From: Candidatus Acidiferrales bacterium
GTDB taxonomy: Bacteria; Acidobacteriota; Terriglobia; Acidiferrales; UBA7541
Reading direction: 5' to 3'
DNA: 53,830 nucleotides
NCBI GenBank assembly: GCA_030037335.1
Contig: JASHRN010000174.1
Span: 1-53,830, forward strand
The notes beneath the pieces were generated by a model. The model searched no databases. It was not told the DNA's origin and was given only the letters and a program-made list of their open reading frames with translations. Made by a program: the position numbers and the translations under genes. Positions 26,078 through 36,035 of this stretch are shown piece after piece; position 1 is the first letter of the stretch; each line of letters begins with the position of its first letter.

Positions 26078-29000
26078 CTAGTGCGGCACGCTCGAATACT
26101 TCGAATAATTTGGATACGCCGGAACCTTGGGAACGACCGGCGGATTCTTCTTCAGTTCGTCCATAACGAGTTGCACAGCCTTTTCGAGCTGCGCGTCGTG
26201 GCCTTCGCGCCATGCGTGGGGGTCGAGATCAACGTCATAGTCCGGCTGTACGCCATGATTTTCGACGTCCCATGTTCCCTGCGGCGTGAAGAACGCAAAA
26301 TCCGGCGAGGTAACGAAACCGCCATCCATGAGCGCCGGATAGCCGCCAATTCCCACGAGGCCGCCCCACGTGCGCGTGCCGACCAGCGGGCCAAGCCCTA
26401 CGTGGCGGAAATACCACGGCATAGCGTCGCCGCCGGAACCTGAAAATTCATTGGTGATCATCGCTTTGGGGCCGAACATGCCCAGCGGCGTGGTGGAAAT
26501 CGCGCCATTCCTCGGAATCCAATAGCTCCAAACTTTGCGCTGCATGATGTCGATAATGTAATCGGCTGCCTGGCCGCCGGCGTTGAAGCGCTCGTCGATT
26601 ACTGCGCCCTGCTTATTGAGCGCCGCGAAGTAGTAGCGGTTGAAGTTCGTGTAGCCGCCCTCCGCCGTATCGGGTAGATAGACGTAGCCCAGTTTGCCGC
26701 CGCTCATCTCGTTCACTTTGCGAATGTTGTCCTCGATCCATGCGCGATTGCGAAGCGCCTCCTCGTTTGCAATGGGCACGACGGTAACGGTGCGCGAGCC
26801 GCTTCCGTCGGCGTTGGGTCCCACTTTCAGCACCGTCTGTTTTCCCGCCGTCTCCTGGAAAAAACTATAGACGTCGTCCGTGCTCCGAACCTCGCGCCCG
26901 TTTACCGCGAGCAGATATTCTCCCGCAACGACGTTCACTCCCGGCTGCGTCAGCGGCGCGTATAGACGAGGATTCCAGTTCTCGCCGAAGTAGACGCGCT
27001 TGAACCGGTAACGTCCGTTTGCGATCTCATAGTCCGCTCCGAGCAGCCCCACCTGGATCGGCGGCACCTGGGGAATATCGCCGCCGCCCACGTACATGTG
27101 ACCGATGTTGAATTCGCTCAGCATCTGGTTGAAAAGGTAGTTCAAATCGTCGCGCGTGGCGATTCCAGGCAAGAAGGCCGCGTACTCTTTTTCAAGCGCA
27201 GGCAGATCGAGGCCGTGGTAGTGCCGGTCGTAGAAAAAGTCGCGCTCAATCCGCCACACTTCGTGATACATCTGTTTCCATTCCGCCTGCGGATCCACCA
27301 GGACTTCCATGTCGTCCAGCGCCAATCTTCCGTCGCCCGGCTTGACGGCCTGTGCCGCGGAAGTGATAAACCAATTCGGGCCTTGCTGATAAAGCAGTTT
27401 TTCGCCGTTGAACGACACTGCGAAATTTTGAATTCCCGAGACGATCGGCTCCGTCTTGCGTTTGCTCAGATCGAATTTGTACAAGGCAAGCCCAAATTGT
27501 CCCGCTGCGGCTGCGGTCTGCGGAAATTGTGCGACGAACAATTCGCCTTCCTTGCCGTTAACCAGGGCCACATAATTGCGGGCGGGAATCGGAAGCGCGA
27601 GAATGCGCTGGCTGATGTTGTCGAAGTCGATGGTGACTTTGGCCGCTTCCTCCTTCTTCGCGACGGTCTTGTCTTTATCCTGATCCTGCACCTTGTCGTC
27701 GCTCGCAGCCGATTTGGAATTGTCCGCGTCCTTCTTTTCTCCTACCACTTTTTCTTCGTCGCTCTCCGGAGCCAGCGGCGAAGGCAAATCCTTGCGCAGC
27801 ACAACCACGTACGCGCTGCTGGTCACCGTGTGGTCGTCAGTAGACATATTCAATCCGAAAAATGTGGGCCCTACATTTGTGCTCGCGAGAAAATAGAGAT
27901 ACTTCCCGTTTTTGTCGAACACCGCCGATCGCGCATCGCTCATCCCGTCGGTAATCTGCGTCGACTGGTGCGTCTCCAGCGAATACACAAACACCGCATG
28001 CATGTAATTCGGCAAAACCCTGGTATACGCGATCCAGCGGCTATCGGGCGACCAGGAGGGATTAAATGACAAGTCGTCGTAATAATTCGTATCGACTTTC
28101 ACGGGAGTCGGATTATCCAGATCGACGTACCAGAGATTCAGTCGCTTGTCCGTGTACGCGATCTTCTTGCTGTCCGGAGACCACTTCGGCCCGTAAAAGA
28201 ATGACGGCTTGCCGAGATCGATCTTGCGCACTTCGCCCATACCGCTCTGATCTTCCAAATGCAGCGCGTATTCGCCCGATTCGTCGGAAAAATACGCGAT
28301 CCATTTTCCGTCCGGTGACCACGCCGGGTCGCGTTCCGCAACACCGGGAGAATTCGTCAAGTTGCGAATATCGCCCTTCTCCGCCGGCACGGTAAGAATT
28401 TCGCCGTGCGCTTCGAACACCGCGCGCACTCCGGTTGGAGAAATCTCCGCGGCCGATATGCTTTTCGCCACCTTTTCGAAGTGCGGCCGCACTTGCACCA
28501 GATCTGCATCGATATGCACGTTCACCGTATGCTCGCTGTGCGTCGCCAGGTCGTACAAATGCAAAGAGCCGAAGCGCTCGTACACAATCGCTCCCGGCCC
28601 AGCATCCGCCGACTTGATCGGGAATCCCTTGCTCTCCAGCAATTGCCGCGCCTTGCGCGTTTTCGTGTCATACGCAAACAGCGTGAACGGCCCGTTCTCG
28701 TCCGACAAATAATAAATCGTGTCGCCCACCCACATCGGATTTCTGTCGTTCCAGTCCACGCGCGGTACTTTCACAATCGACGAGTCCGCCAGATTCGCGA
28801 TCCACAGTTGCCCTGCCGTACCTCCACGATAGTGGTCCCAGGTCGAATACGGGTTCGGCTCCGGCCGGTAGACAATGTGCGTTCCATCCGGCGAATACGA
28901 ACCTTCGTAAGCGATGGGCAGCGGCAACTCCGTCGGGAAACCGCCGCTGAGCGGAACTGTATAAAACCTCACAACCCCTCGCGCATATGCGGCGCGCGGC

Positions 29001-29374
29001 GATGTGAACAGCACGCTTTTCCCATCGGGCGTCCATCCCGCCGCGATGTCCGGCCCCGCGTGAAACGTCAGCCGCCGCGGCGTTCCGCCCTCTGCCGGCA
29101 CAACGTACACGTTCAGCGTCCCGTCATATTCGCCCGTGAACGCGATCATTTTCCCGTCGGGAGAATAATGCGGCCCAGCCTTGATGCCCGGCCCCGCCGT
29201 CAGCCGAATCGCTTCGCCGCCGCTGCGGCTCACCTTCCACAGGTCGTCGCCGTACACAAAGCAAATGTCTGTCCGGCTCAGCGTCGGCTGCCGCAAAAGC
29301 AGCGGCTTGTCGCTTTGCGCATGACTGCAAATCGTGAACAGCAGGACCGCCAAGCCGAGCATGGCTTTCTTCAT
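26078..29374 (-). CDS. Tricorn-like protease (beta-propellers, PDZ, S41 peptidase domain)
   Basis: 1098 residues with a signal peptide (KAMLGLAVLLFTICSHAQ), so periplasmic rather than cytosolic. Residues 20-550 form TolB/tricorn-type propeller blades with repeated SPDGKxIAF motifs (YSPDGKMIAFTGEYDG, WSPDGKWIAYFSDESGEY). A Lys/Asp-rich linker comes next, near DADNSKSAASDDKVQDQDK. A PDZ domain (QPGVNVVAGEYLLAVNGREV) precedes the S41 peptidase core. The nucleophile is expected in NEFSGSGGDAMPW (978-983) and the catalytic glutamate in VENHG (E1038). Such enzymes degrade peptides. Monocistronic as far as visible; length is normal. Confidence 0.93.
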   Translation of the reverse strand: MKKAMLGLAVLLFTICSHAQSDKPLLLRQPTLSRTDICFVYGDDLWKVSRSGGEAIRLTAGPGIKAGPHYSPDGKMIAFTGEYDGTLNVYVVPAEGGTPRRLTFHAGPDIAAGWTPDGKSVLFTSPRAAYARGVVRFYTVPLSGGFPTELPLPIAYEGSYSPDGTHIVYRPEPNPYSTWDHYRGGTAGQLWIANLADSSIVKVPRVDWNDRNPMWVGDTIYYLSDENGPFTLFAYDTKTRKARQLLESKGFPIKSADAGPGAIVYERFGSLHLYDLATHSEHTVNVHIDADLVQVRPHFEKVAKSISAAEISPTGVRAVFEAHGEILTVPAEKGDIRNLTNSPGVAERDPAWSPDGKWIAYFSDESGEYALHLEDQSGMGEVRKIDLGKPSFFYGPKWSPDSKKIAYTDKRLNLWYVDLDNPTPVKVDTNYYDDLSFNPSWSPDSRWIAYTRVLPNYMHAVFVYSLETHQSTQITDGMSDARSAVFDKNGKYLYFLASTNVGPTFFGLNMSTDDHTVTSSAYVVVLRKDLPSPLAPESDEEKVVGEKKDADNSKSAASDDKVQDQDKDKTVAKKEEAAKVTIDFDNISQRILALPIPARNYVALVNGKEGELFVAQFPQTAAAAGQFGLALYKFDLSKRKTEPIVSGIQNFAVSFNGEKLLYQQGPNWFITSAAQAVKPGDGRLALDDMEVLVDPQAEWKQMYHEVWRIERDFFYDRHYHGLDLPALEKEYAAFLPGIATRDDLNYLFNQMLSEFNIGHMYVGGGDIPQVPPIQVGLLGADYEIANGRYRFKRVYFGENWNPRLYAPLTQPGVNVVAGEYLLAVNGREVRSTDDVYSFFQETAGKQTVLKVGPNADGSGSRTVTVVPIANEEALRNRAWIEDNIRKVNEMSGGKLGYVYLPDTAEGGYTNFNRYYFAALNKQGAVIDERFNAGGQAADYIIDIMQRKVWSYWIPRNGAISTTPLGMFGPKAMITNEFSGSGGDAMPWYFRHVGLGPLVGTRTWGGLVGIGGYPALMDGGFVTSPDFAFFTPQGTWDVENHGVQPDYDVDLDPHAWREGHDAQLEKAVQLVMDELKKNPPVVPKVPAYPNYSKYSSVPH

Positions 29375-29599
29375 CGAAAAACTCCTTTATTAGGTTGGAC
29401 CAGTGGAAAGGGAGTCAGCACGATATGCTCCGTTATCCTTCCTGTCAACCGCCCTTTCCCCGCCCCGCGCCGCCTTATCGTTCCGCCCACCTAAGGGCGA
29501 ATCCCGACGCGCTGTTCATCGAGACGCCCCTGCCTGCGATGATTTGCAACAGCGAGCGCAAAGTGCGAAAATCTTCTGTAGCGCACAGGAGACTCGCTC

Positions 29600-30169
29600 A
29601 TGGCCACGCAGCTCGCAAAAGGCGTCACGCTCGAGACGCCGGAAGAAGCCACGAACTTCCTCAAAAAAGAAGGCATTCTCTTCGCGCAGCTCGACCGGCT
29701 GGTCAACTGGGCGCGCCGCAGTTCCATTTGGCCGATGTCTTTCGGACTCGCCTGCTGCGCCATCGAAATGATGTGCTTCGCCGCGTCACGCTTCGATGTC
29801 GCGCGCTTCGGCGCCGAGGTTTTTCGCGGCTCGCCGCGCCAGTCCGACCTGATGATCATCGCAGGCCGCGTTTCGCAGAAAATGGCGCCCGTCATCAAGC
29901 AGCTTTACGATCAAATGCCAGAACCGAAATGGGTCATCTCCATGGGCGTCTGCGCCACTTCCGGCGGCGTCTTCAACAATTACGCCATCGTGCAGGGCGT
30001 CAACCAGGTAATCCCCGTGGACGTTTACGTTCCCGGATGCCCGCCGCGCCCGGAAATGCTTCTTTACTCGCTGCTGCAACTCCAGAGAAAAATCGAAGGC
30101 GAGCGTGGCAGCTTCCTCGAAGCCATCAACACCGGCAAGAACCGCAACCCGGGCATCGCCGCCAACTAG
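29600..30169 (+). CDS. nuoB: NADH-quinone oxidoreductase subunit B (NuoB)
   Basis: 189 residues holding the four cysteines of cluster N2: Cys52 and Cys53 in ACCAIEMM, Cys118 in [10 protein letters not shown] and Cys147 in [10 protein letters not shown]2 is the last iron-sulfur cluster before quinone in complex I. AGGAG lies 9 bases before the ATG. No nuoA, nuoC or nuoD is next to it: the upstream gene is the divergent tricorn protease and the downstream gene is unknown. So it is either a dispersed complex I gene or a second copy. Confidence 0.94.
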   Translation: MATQLAKGVTLETPEEATNFLKKEGILFAQLDRLVNWARRSSIWPMSFGLACCAIEMMCFAASRFDVARFGAEVFRGSPRQSDLMIIAGRVSQKMAPVIKQLYDQMPEPKWVISMGVCATSGGVFNNYAIVQGVNQVIPVDVYVPGCPPRPEMLLYSLLQLQRKIEGERGSFLEAINTGKNRNPGIAAN

Positions 30170-30176
30170 AATCTCA

Positions 30177-30623
30177 ATGCCGCTTGCTAATTTGACGACA
30201 CCGCAAATGAAGGAGTTCGACCGTTTCTGCCAGCGCTTTGATTTGGTGCCTCTAGAAGCGCAGCCAAAATCGTGCCGATTCCAGACAAAGAATGGAACCA
30301 TCGGCTCGTATCGCTATTCGACGGCAGGCGAAGTTCAAAAAGCTGCGGGACACCACAGGTGGGAATGGCACAGCATTTGCGACCACGATCTTCCGAGAAA
30401 CTCATTCTCTGTCGTCGTTCTCCATGGCAAGCCGGATAAGAGTAATAGGTATGAGGAACGATTCTTTCTCGCACCTGTCGCGCTATTCGTGGAACACGAT
30501 ATCTGCAAGAAAGCCAGCCTGAACGCGATCAATTCAGGCGGCTGGGGTAAGGCCAGTTTTCTTTGGGATTCGCAATACTCGTTCGATGAACCACTGCTGC
30601 GTCAAAGTCTCCAGGGGCTGTGA
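30177..30623 (+). CDS. Hypothetical protein downstream of nuoB
   Basis: 148 residues from ATG 30177, only seven bases after the nuoB stop; an in-frame extension into nuoB is possible but unlikely. No signal peptide or membrane segment. The sequence is soluble-looking and aromatic-rich (FDRFCQRFDLVPLEAQ, HHRWEWHSICDHD, LAPVALFVEHDICKKA, NSGGWGKASFLWDS). I do not recognise the family. Its position suggests co-transcription with nuoB, but no functional link is evident. Confidence 0.55.
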   Translation: MPLANLTTPQMKEFDRFCQRFDLVPLEAQPKSCRFQTKNGTIGSYRYSTAGEVQKAAGHHRWEWHSICDHDLPRNSFSVVVLHGKPDKSNRYEERFFLAPVALFVEHDICKKASLNAINSGGWGKASFLWDSQYSFDEPLLRQSLQGL

Positions 30624-30725
30624 CGATCGGCTCCTTACAACCAAATTTTGCTTTTGAGAATTTTCCTATCGCGCGCTTCATCCGCGCGAAGTAGTGTTCG
30701 TGGCGAAGAGTACCGAGCAGGAATT

Positions 30726-31856
30726 TTACGTGCAGGACTCGGTTTTTTTGTGCGTAGCGGGGATTTCAAAAACCTCGGCTTCGCCGCCGGACCATTTCAC
30801 TTTGCTTCCTGGGTCCATCTGTTCGCGACGAACATAGCCCATTCCAATCACGGCACCGAATTTTGTCGAGCGCGCCGCGCGCGTCACAAATCCAATTTCC
30901 GTCCCGTGTTCAGCGGAATTTTCCGCGGGCCACGCAAACAGTGGCTCGCCTGCGCGCGGAATCGCGTCGCCGGAAAATCGCAGCATCACGCGCCGCCTTT
31001 GAATTTGTCCGCGCGAACGCACCCGCTCGACAATTTCCTGGCCTGTGTAGCAGCCTTTTGTGTAGCTGATGTGCGTGGACTCAAGCACGGCCTGATGCGG
31101 AATCTGATTTTCGTCGAAGTCGACGCCGTACCAGGCAATTCCCTCTTCGAGCTGCAAGATATTCAGAGCTTCGTAGCCAACGGGTCCGCCGCCACGCTTT
31201 CGCGCCGCATCGAGCAGCGAATTCCACAGTGGAGCGAGATTTTCGCGCAGAGTCAGAAATTCCGCGCCAGGCGCACCGTTCGCGGAAGTGCGAATTACGC
31301 GGCACGAAATTCCGGCGATCTGTTTTTCTGCGTGCGCAAATTCTCCCAGCGAGTTCAGATCCATGGCGCATAATTCATGCACAATTTCAGCGGCTTTCGG
31401 GCCTTCGAGCGCCAGCGTGCCGAATTTCTCCGACCAATCCTCCATCGTGACATCATCCATGATGATGAATTTGTCGAATGTCTCAAGGAGTTTCGCGCGA
31501 ATCATGGCGTGCGAAATGACCAGCAAGCGATCTTCCAGCGTGAGCGTTTCCACTTCCGCGAGAATCCTCCCTTGTGGATTGAGCAGCAGCGAAATATTTC
31601 CGTGACCCGCAGTAAGGTCGCGGATGTTGCCCGTAAGCATCGCATTCAAGTAGCGCACGCGGTCAACGCCAGTGAACGAAAGGACACAACGATAATTTAT
31701 GTCGATCAGCGCGACAGATTCCCGCGCGAATTTGTATTCACGCTGGGGATCGCCGTAATTCGCGGGCAGCACACAATCAAAATATTCTCCGGGCTTCGCC
31801 ACAAAATGCGCGCCCAGCTTTTCGTGCTCAGATTTGAGAGGCGTCTCGATGCTCAT
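30726..31856 (-). CDS. ygfZ: Folate-binding protein YgfZ/GcvT-like
   Basis: 376 residues of the YgfZ/aminomethyltransferase-like family, which uses tetrahydrofolate to help repair or assemble certain iron-sulfur proteins. The diagnostic KGCYTGQEIVERVRSRG motif (KGCYxGQE) is present, with the catalytic-type cysteine. The N-terminal half shows RESVALIDINYRCVLSFTG and DRVRYLNAMLTGNI, typical of the GcvT fold. Divergent from the hydrolase gene at 31935 across a 78-base spacer. Substrate proteins are unknown. Confidence 0.9.
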   Translation of the reverse strand: MSIETPLKSEHEKLGAHFVAKPGEYFDCVLPANYGDPQREYKFARESVALIDINYRCVLSFTGVDRVRYLNAMLTGNIRDLTAGHGNISLLLNPQGRILAEVETLTLEDRLLVISHAMIRAKLLETFDKFIIMDDVTMEDWSEKFGTLALEGPKAAEIVHELCAMDLNSLGEFAHAEKQIAGISCRVIRTSANGAPGAEFLTLRENLAPLWNSLLDAARKRGGGPVGYEALNILQLEEGIAWYGVDFDENQIPHQAVLESTHISYTKGCYTGQEIVERVRSRGQIQRRRVMLRFSGDAIPRAGEPLFAWPAENSAEHGTEIGFVTRAARSTKFGAVIGMGYVRREQMDPGSKVKWSGGEAEVFEIPATHKKTESCT

Positions 31857-31934
31857 CTGGGGAGTTCCGTCAGCTCATCTTATCAGATGCACAGCGCGCC
31901 ACGCGGCTGCGCGAAGTTGCTATACTGAACGACA

Positions 31935-32669
31935 ATGACACACGCGAGCACAAAAGATGCGCTAATCCACGAAATTCTGCCCGTAGGCGTGCTGCAATGC
32001 AATTGCCACATCGTCGGCGACCCGCAAACGCGCGAAGCCATCGTGATCGATCCGGGCGAGGATGTGGATCGCATCCTCGCGGCGCTTGCGAAGCATCGCC
32101 TGACGGTGAAGGCCATCCTTGTTACGCACGCGCACATCGACCACGTCGGCGGGCTTAAGAGATTGCACGACGTTACCGGCGCGCCAGTGATGATGAATGA
32201 AGGGGATCTGGAGATGTACCGCGCCATGGATTTTCAGGCGGAATTTCTCGGCACCGATCCTCCGCCGCTCGCGAAAATCGATACGCTGCTCACCGAAGGC
32301 CAAACCATCCGCTGGGGAAATTACGAGGCGCGCGTGCTTCACACGCCGGGACATTCCGCCGGCAGCGTCAGCCTGTATTTGCCGTTTTCCGCGAATCAGC
32401 GCGAAGCTAATCGCATTGCGGTACCAAGTGCACCGGCAGAAAAATCGTCTGGCGGCGTGCAAGCGCCCTGGCTCTTCGCCGGAGACACGCTCTTTGCAGG
32501 AACAATCGGCCGCACGGATTTATGGGGCGGGTCGTATCCCGAAATTATTCGCTCAATTCGTTTGAAGCTGCTCACGCTGCCGGAAAACACGATTGTGTTT
32601 CCCGGGCATGGTCCAGCGACCACGCTAGGTGAAGAACGCGAGTCGAATCCATTTCTGCAGTCACGCTGA
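31935..32669 (+). CDS. Metallo-beta-lactamase-fold hydrolase (glyoxalase II-like)
   Basis: 244 residues with the dinuclear zinc motif THAHIDHVGG (H65, H67, D69, H70), HTPGHSAGSVSLY and LFAGDTLFAGTIGRTDL, and the last ligand in FPGHGPAT. This is the glyoxalase II/persulfide dioxygenase-like branch of the family; it probably hydrolyses a thioester. An insert of about 20 residues (ANQREANRIAVPSAPAEK) after the third motif is unusual. Divergent from the ygfZ-like gene; convergent with the kinase at 32711, with a gap of 41 bases. Confidence 0.88.
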   Translation: MTHASTKDALIHEILPVGVLQCNCHIVGDPQTREAIVIDPGEDVDRILAALAKHRLTVKAILVTHAHIDHVGGLKRLHDVTGAPVMMNEGDLEMYRAMDFQAEFLGTDPPPLAKIDTLLTEGQTIRWGNYEARVLHTPGHSAGSVSLYLPFSANQREANRIAVPSAPAEKSSGGVQAPWLFAGDTLFAGTIGRTDLWGGSYPEIIRSIRLKLLTLPENTIVFPGHGPATTLGEERESNPFLQSR

Positions 32670-32710
32670 GCACGATATGGATTTATTCGGTCTGCACAGC
32701 GGACCAACAC

Positions 32711-35512
32711 TCACTGTGCCGATTCGCGCAGCAGCACGATGTCGGATTGCGTGTTGGCGCGGAGGAGGACGAGAGTTTTGCCGTCCGGCGACCAACCGCC
32801 TGAGGTGATGGTACCGGAGGTGAAATGAGTAATCTGGCGGCCCTTGGAGCCGTCGAGCGGCTGAATCCATAGATTCGCCACGCCATTTTCCGTGATGGGA
32901 TACGCAATCGCTTTCTCATCCGGAGTGAACTCCGCGCCGCCAGAAACGCGCGGATCGGGCGTCAGCGTGCGGCGCGGCGGATTGGGTCCAGCATTGAGGG
33001 CCACAATTTGCAGATGGATGTGGCCAGGCGCACCTTCCGTAAGGAACGGCAACTGCTTTCCATCTGGAGAGACTCCACCAATGGATTCCCCCACGAATTC
33101 GTTGGGAATCGTTGTTCCCGGGACGATCTCCGCTGTACCGCCCTCAGCCGGCATTTCCATAATTCGGTCGCCATTCGTATTGAAGTAATACACTGTCTTG
33201 CCATCCGGTGAACATGCCAAATTCTGGAGCAAACCTACTTTGTCCGACAGCTGTTGAGCATTTGAACCGTCGGAATTGATTCGCCAAAGCTCGTCGGCTA
33301 CTACTCCGTTTGTGGAATTGTGGCCAAGCCAACTCAGCACGACGTGACCGCTTCCGCAAGGAGCTGCGGCAAGTATGACTCCTGCAGGATCGCTCAGAAG
33401 TGTGGTCCTGTTGGTACCGTCGCGGCTTACGCGAAAGAGATTCGTTTCATTGGTGACAAGAAGGTCATCGTTGTTCGCCCAATTCAGAAAAAATATGTCG
33501 GGTATTTGAAGGGGTGCTTCGGCAGGTGAAGATTCCTGCGAGCCAGCCGCAGGTAGAAGATAAGGAGTACGGATCGTTTTCCCTTGTACTGTAGCCAGCA
33601 TTTTGCCGTCGGACGAGATCGTCAGCGTCTTATAGTTGTTCGTATCGCGCGTGATGGCATGGAACGCTCCGCTGGGATAGGAGACATATCCGATTTGCTG
33701 TTGGAAATGTGTCGTGATGCCTGAATAAGCCGCAACCAAACCGCGTACGTCGGGCAGCCAGTGCATTTCAAATAGGATTCTGTCCTTAAACTCCACGAGG
33801 GTGGTCGACTTTGCGCTGGCCACGTCGAACAACACGATCGTCCTTCGCCCTGGCGATACATACGCGATTTCTTTTCCGTCGGGCGACCATGCCGGAAAAA
33901 GGCCAGGACTCGTGTCTTTCTCGATCAGAAGCGTCTTCTCATCGCTGCCGTCGGGACTAGCGCTGAGCAGCCGATATTGGCCTACCACCGGATCATTTCC
34001 GCGCAAATAGGCGATCTCTTTTCCGTCGGGCGAAAACGTAATGTCCGTGTCCACATCACCGGCGATTTGCTGTGGCGTGCCACCAAGCACCGGCGCGCGA
34101 AACAGATTGTAGGAGGTGCCACTTTGATCGAGAGCCTTGCGAAAATAGATGTAATTTCCGTCGGGTGAGAAAGCGAGGCTCAAGTAGCTGGCAAATGACG
34201 GCGGGATGATCTGTGTGTCGCTGTTCGTCGGCACGTTGCGCAGCCAGAGGCTCTCTTTTCCGCTTTCCTCCTGCACGCTGAGAATGTATTTGCCATCGCC
34301 TGAAATTGCGGCGAGTTGCGCTTCGCCCGTGCTGGTCACCTGCGTGACGCTGAAATTCTGAAAAGGAACTGGCGCGGCGCGATTGAGAAACGCATAAATT
34401 CCGTAGGCCGCAGCTCCTGCGAGAATCAGCACGATGATCACTATCGCGAGCGCGCCGAATTTATGTTCGCGCGCGACGGCGGCAACGCTAGACGAGCCAG
34501 AAATGTGCATGGCCGATCTTGCCGCGCCGCTTGACGATCCTGAAGAACCGCTCGCGGTCGCTGCTGGCATCGCGTTGGAGGACGCGGTCGCATGCGAGGC
34601 TGCCGAACGTCCTGAATCCGTATCGCGCTTGAGCCGCTTCAAATCCGCGCGCAATTCCGCAGCGGATTGGCAGCGCACGTTGCGGTCTTTTTCGAGGGCC
34701 TTATTGATGATGCGCTCGAGATCCGGCGGAAGCTCTGGATTCACGCGCATCGGCAGCACAGGCGCGCGATTCAGAATCGCATCGTGGAGGATCGCCGTCG
34801 TATTTCCCTTGAACGGTATTTGGCCCGTTGCCATTTCGTAGAGCACAGCACCGAAGCTGAACAAGTCCGTGCGCGCATCAAGGTCTTCGCCGCGCGCCTG
34901 CTCGGGAGACATATATGCAACAGTGCCGACCGTCGCGCCGGGGCTGGTCAATTGATCGGTCAATTGATCGCGAGTCGCTTGCGTCATGCCCTGGTCCGCT
35001 GGATAGCCCGACGCGTGCGCGTTTTCGGTGACTTTGGCGAGGCCGAAATCGAGCACCTTCGCGTGTCCGCGCGTGGTGATGAAAATATTCGCGGGCTTGA
35101 TATCGCGATGAATGATTCCATTGGAATGCGCGGCATCCAGCGCGCTCGCGATTTCAATTCCCCAGTCGAGCACTAGATCGAGCGGCAGCGGCTTGCCTTC
35201 GATGCGATGCTTGAGGGTTGAGCCTTCCAGGAACTGCATGGCCAGAAACGGCTGGCCGTTGCTCTCGCCGATTTCGTAAATCGTGCAGATGTTGGGATCG
35301 TCGAGCGCCGAAGCGGCACGTGCCTCACGGCGCAAGCGTTCGAGGGCAGATGCGTCGCGCGCCGCATCCGCCGGCAGGAATTTCAGCGCGACCATGCGGC
35401 CGAGATTCAGATCTTCCGCTTTATAGACGACACCCATGCCACCGCCGCCAAGTTTTTCGACGATGCGGTAATGCGAAACTGTTTGTCCGATGAGCGGGTC
35501 TTTATCTGTCAT
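32711..35512 (-). CDS. Membrane Ser/Thr protein kinase with C-terminal TolB-like propeller
   Basis: 933 residues. The N-terminal PknB-type kinase has the P-loop [13 protein letters not shown], Lys44 in [16 protein letters not shown] with catalytic Asp137, and VLDFGLAK with Asp155, so it should be active. A Ser/Ala-rich linker leads to one TM segment (ALAIVIIVLILAGAAAYGI). The outside part carries at least six TolB/WD40-like blades with FSPDGKEIAYLRG-type motifs, possibly a sensor. No TPRs. Divergent from the gene at 35700, sharing a spacer with a tandem 11-base repeat. Its kinase and linker parts resemble those at 47500-53553. Confidence 0.92.
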   Translation of the reverse strand: MTDKDPLIGQTVSHYRIVEKLGGGGMGVVYKAEDLNLGRMVALKFLPADAARDASALERLRREARAASALDDPNICTIYEIGESNGQPFLAMQFLEGSTLKHRIEGKPLPLDLVLDWGIEIASALDAAHSNGIIHRDIKPANIFITTRGHAKVLDFGLAKVTENAHASGYPADQGMTQATRDQLTDQLTSPGATVGTVAYMSPEQARGEDLDARTDLFSFGAVLYEMATGQIPFKGNTTAILHDAILNRAPVLPMRVNPELPPDLERIINKALEKDRNVRCQSAAELRADLKRLKRDTDSGRSAASHATASSNAMPAATASGSSGSSSGAARSAMHISGSSSVAAVAREHKFGALAIVIIVLILAGAAAYGIYAFLNRAAPVPFQNFSVTQVTSTGEAQLAAISGDGKYILSVQEESGKESLWLRNVPTNSDTQIIPPSFASYLSLAFSPDGNYIYFRKALDQSGTSYNLFRAPVLGGTPQQIAGDVDTDITFSPDGKEIAYLRGNDPVVGQYRLLSASPDGSDEKTLLIEKDTSPGLFPAWSPDGKEIAYVSPGRRTIVLFDVASAKSTTLVEFKDRILFEMHWLPDVRGLVAAYSGITTHFQQQIGYVSYPSGAFHAITRDTNNYKTLTISSDGKMLATVQGKTIRTPYLLPAAGSQESSPAEAPLQIPDIFFLNWANNDDLLVTNETNLFRVSRDGTNRTTLLSDPAGVILAAAPCGSGHVVLSWLGHNSTNGVVADELWRINSDGSNAQQLSDKVGLLQNLACSPDGKTVYYFNTNGDRIMEMPAEGGTAEIVPGTTIPNEFVGESIGGVSPDGKQLPFLTEGAPGHIHLQIVALNAGPNPPRRTLTPDPRVSGGAEFTPDEKAIAYPITENGVANLWIQPLDGSKGRQITHFTSGTITSGGWSPDGKTLVLLRANTQSDIVLLRESAQ

Positions 35513-35582
35513 CCTGATTTCACTGCGTGTGCGTTACCACTTGCGCGCGAATTGTATGGTTTGAGGAAGGGCTAAGTCAACG

Positions 35583-35604
35583 CGCGACATATACGCGACA
35601 TATA
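35583..35604. repeat. Tandem 11-base repeat in a divergent promoter region
   Basis: Two perfect copies of CGCGACATATA stand head to tail, 70 bases upstream of the kinase start and 95 bases upstream of the small secreted gene. The one-helical-turn period would place two binding half-sites on the same DNA face. Function inferred only from spacing and position. Confidence 0.6.
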
Positions 35605-35699
35605 CAGGGTGTGGAGGCCATAACATCACAGATTCACCATCCAGGGAGTATAATCCGGCTGTCACACGCTAGCCAAAGGTGTGGCGAAGGAGACATCTG

Positions 35700-35969
35700 A
35701 TGAAGGGGAATTGGATTCTTTGTTTGGCGGCAGGAATGCTCGGTGGAGCAGTCATGCATTTTGCCTGGATTCAGCCGGTTCATGCTCAGGTTTTTCGTAT
35801 TGCGCCACAGCAAGTAAGCGCTCAGGAGTTGGTTTTAGTGGATCAAAAAGACAAGACCTTCGCAACTCTGACTGTGACTAAAATAAACGGAAGAGAAGTA
35901 TTTGAAATCATCGGAAAGGATGGACAGGTCATCGCAAGAGCAGGCGAGGGACCCCAGGTTATTCACTAA
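35700..35969 (+). CDS. Small membrane-anchored or secreted protein
   Basis: 89 residues from ATG 35700, with AAGGAG 7 bases upstream. The N-terminus KGNWILCLAAGMLGGAVMHF is hydrophobic, with a possible cleavage site after VHAQ. The remainder forms a compact beta-rich domain (VLVDQKDKTFATLTVTKING, VFEIIGKDGQVIARAGEG). I recognise no named family; the VDxxGKxxAxL pattern recalls small acidobacterial secreted proteins. Divergent from the kinase gene. Confidence 0.7.
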   Translation: MKGNWILCLAAGMLGGAVMHFAWIQPVHAQVFRIAPQQVSAQELVLVDQKDKTFATLTVTKINGREVFEIIGKDGQVIARAGEGPQVIH

Positions 35970-36035
35970 CTTCCTTCCCGCAATCGACATCGCGCATGGC
36001 TGGCAACACACCTGCGTTGAACTATGCTCGGAGGA

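Noticed and set aside
27098-28069. Long plus-strand open frame (323 codons) opposite the tricorn gene, and another at 28406-29494
   Set aside because: Both are antisense to a well-supported protease gene, lack ribosome sites and have Arg/His-rich, low-complexity translations typical of shadow frames in GC-rich DNA.
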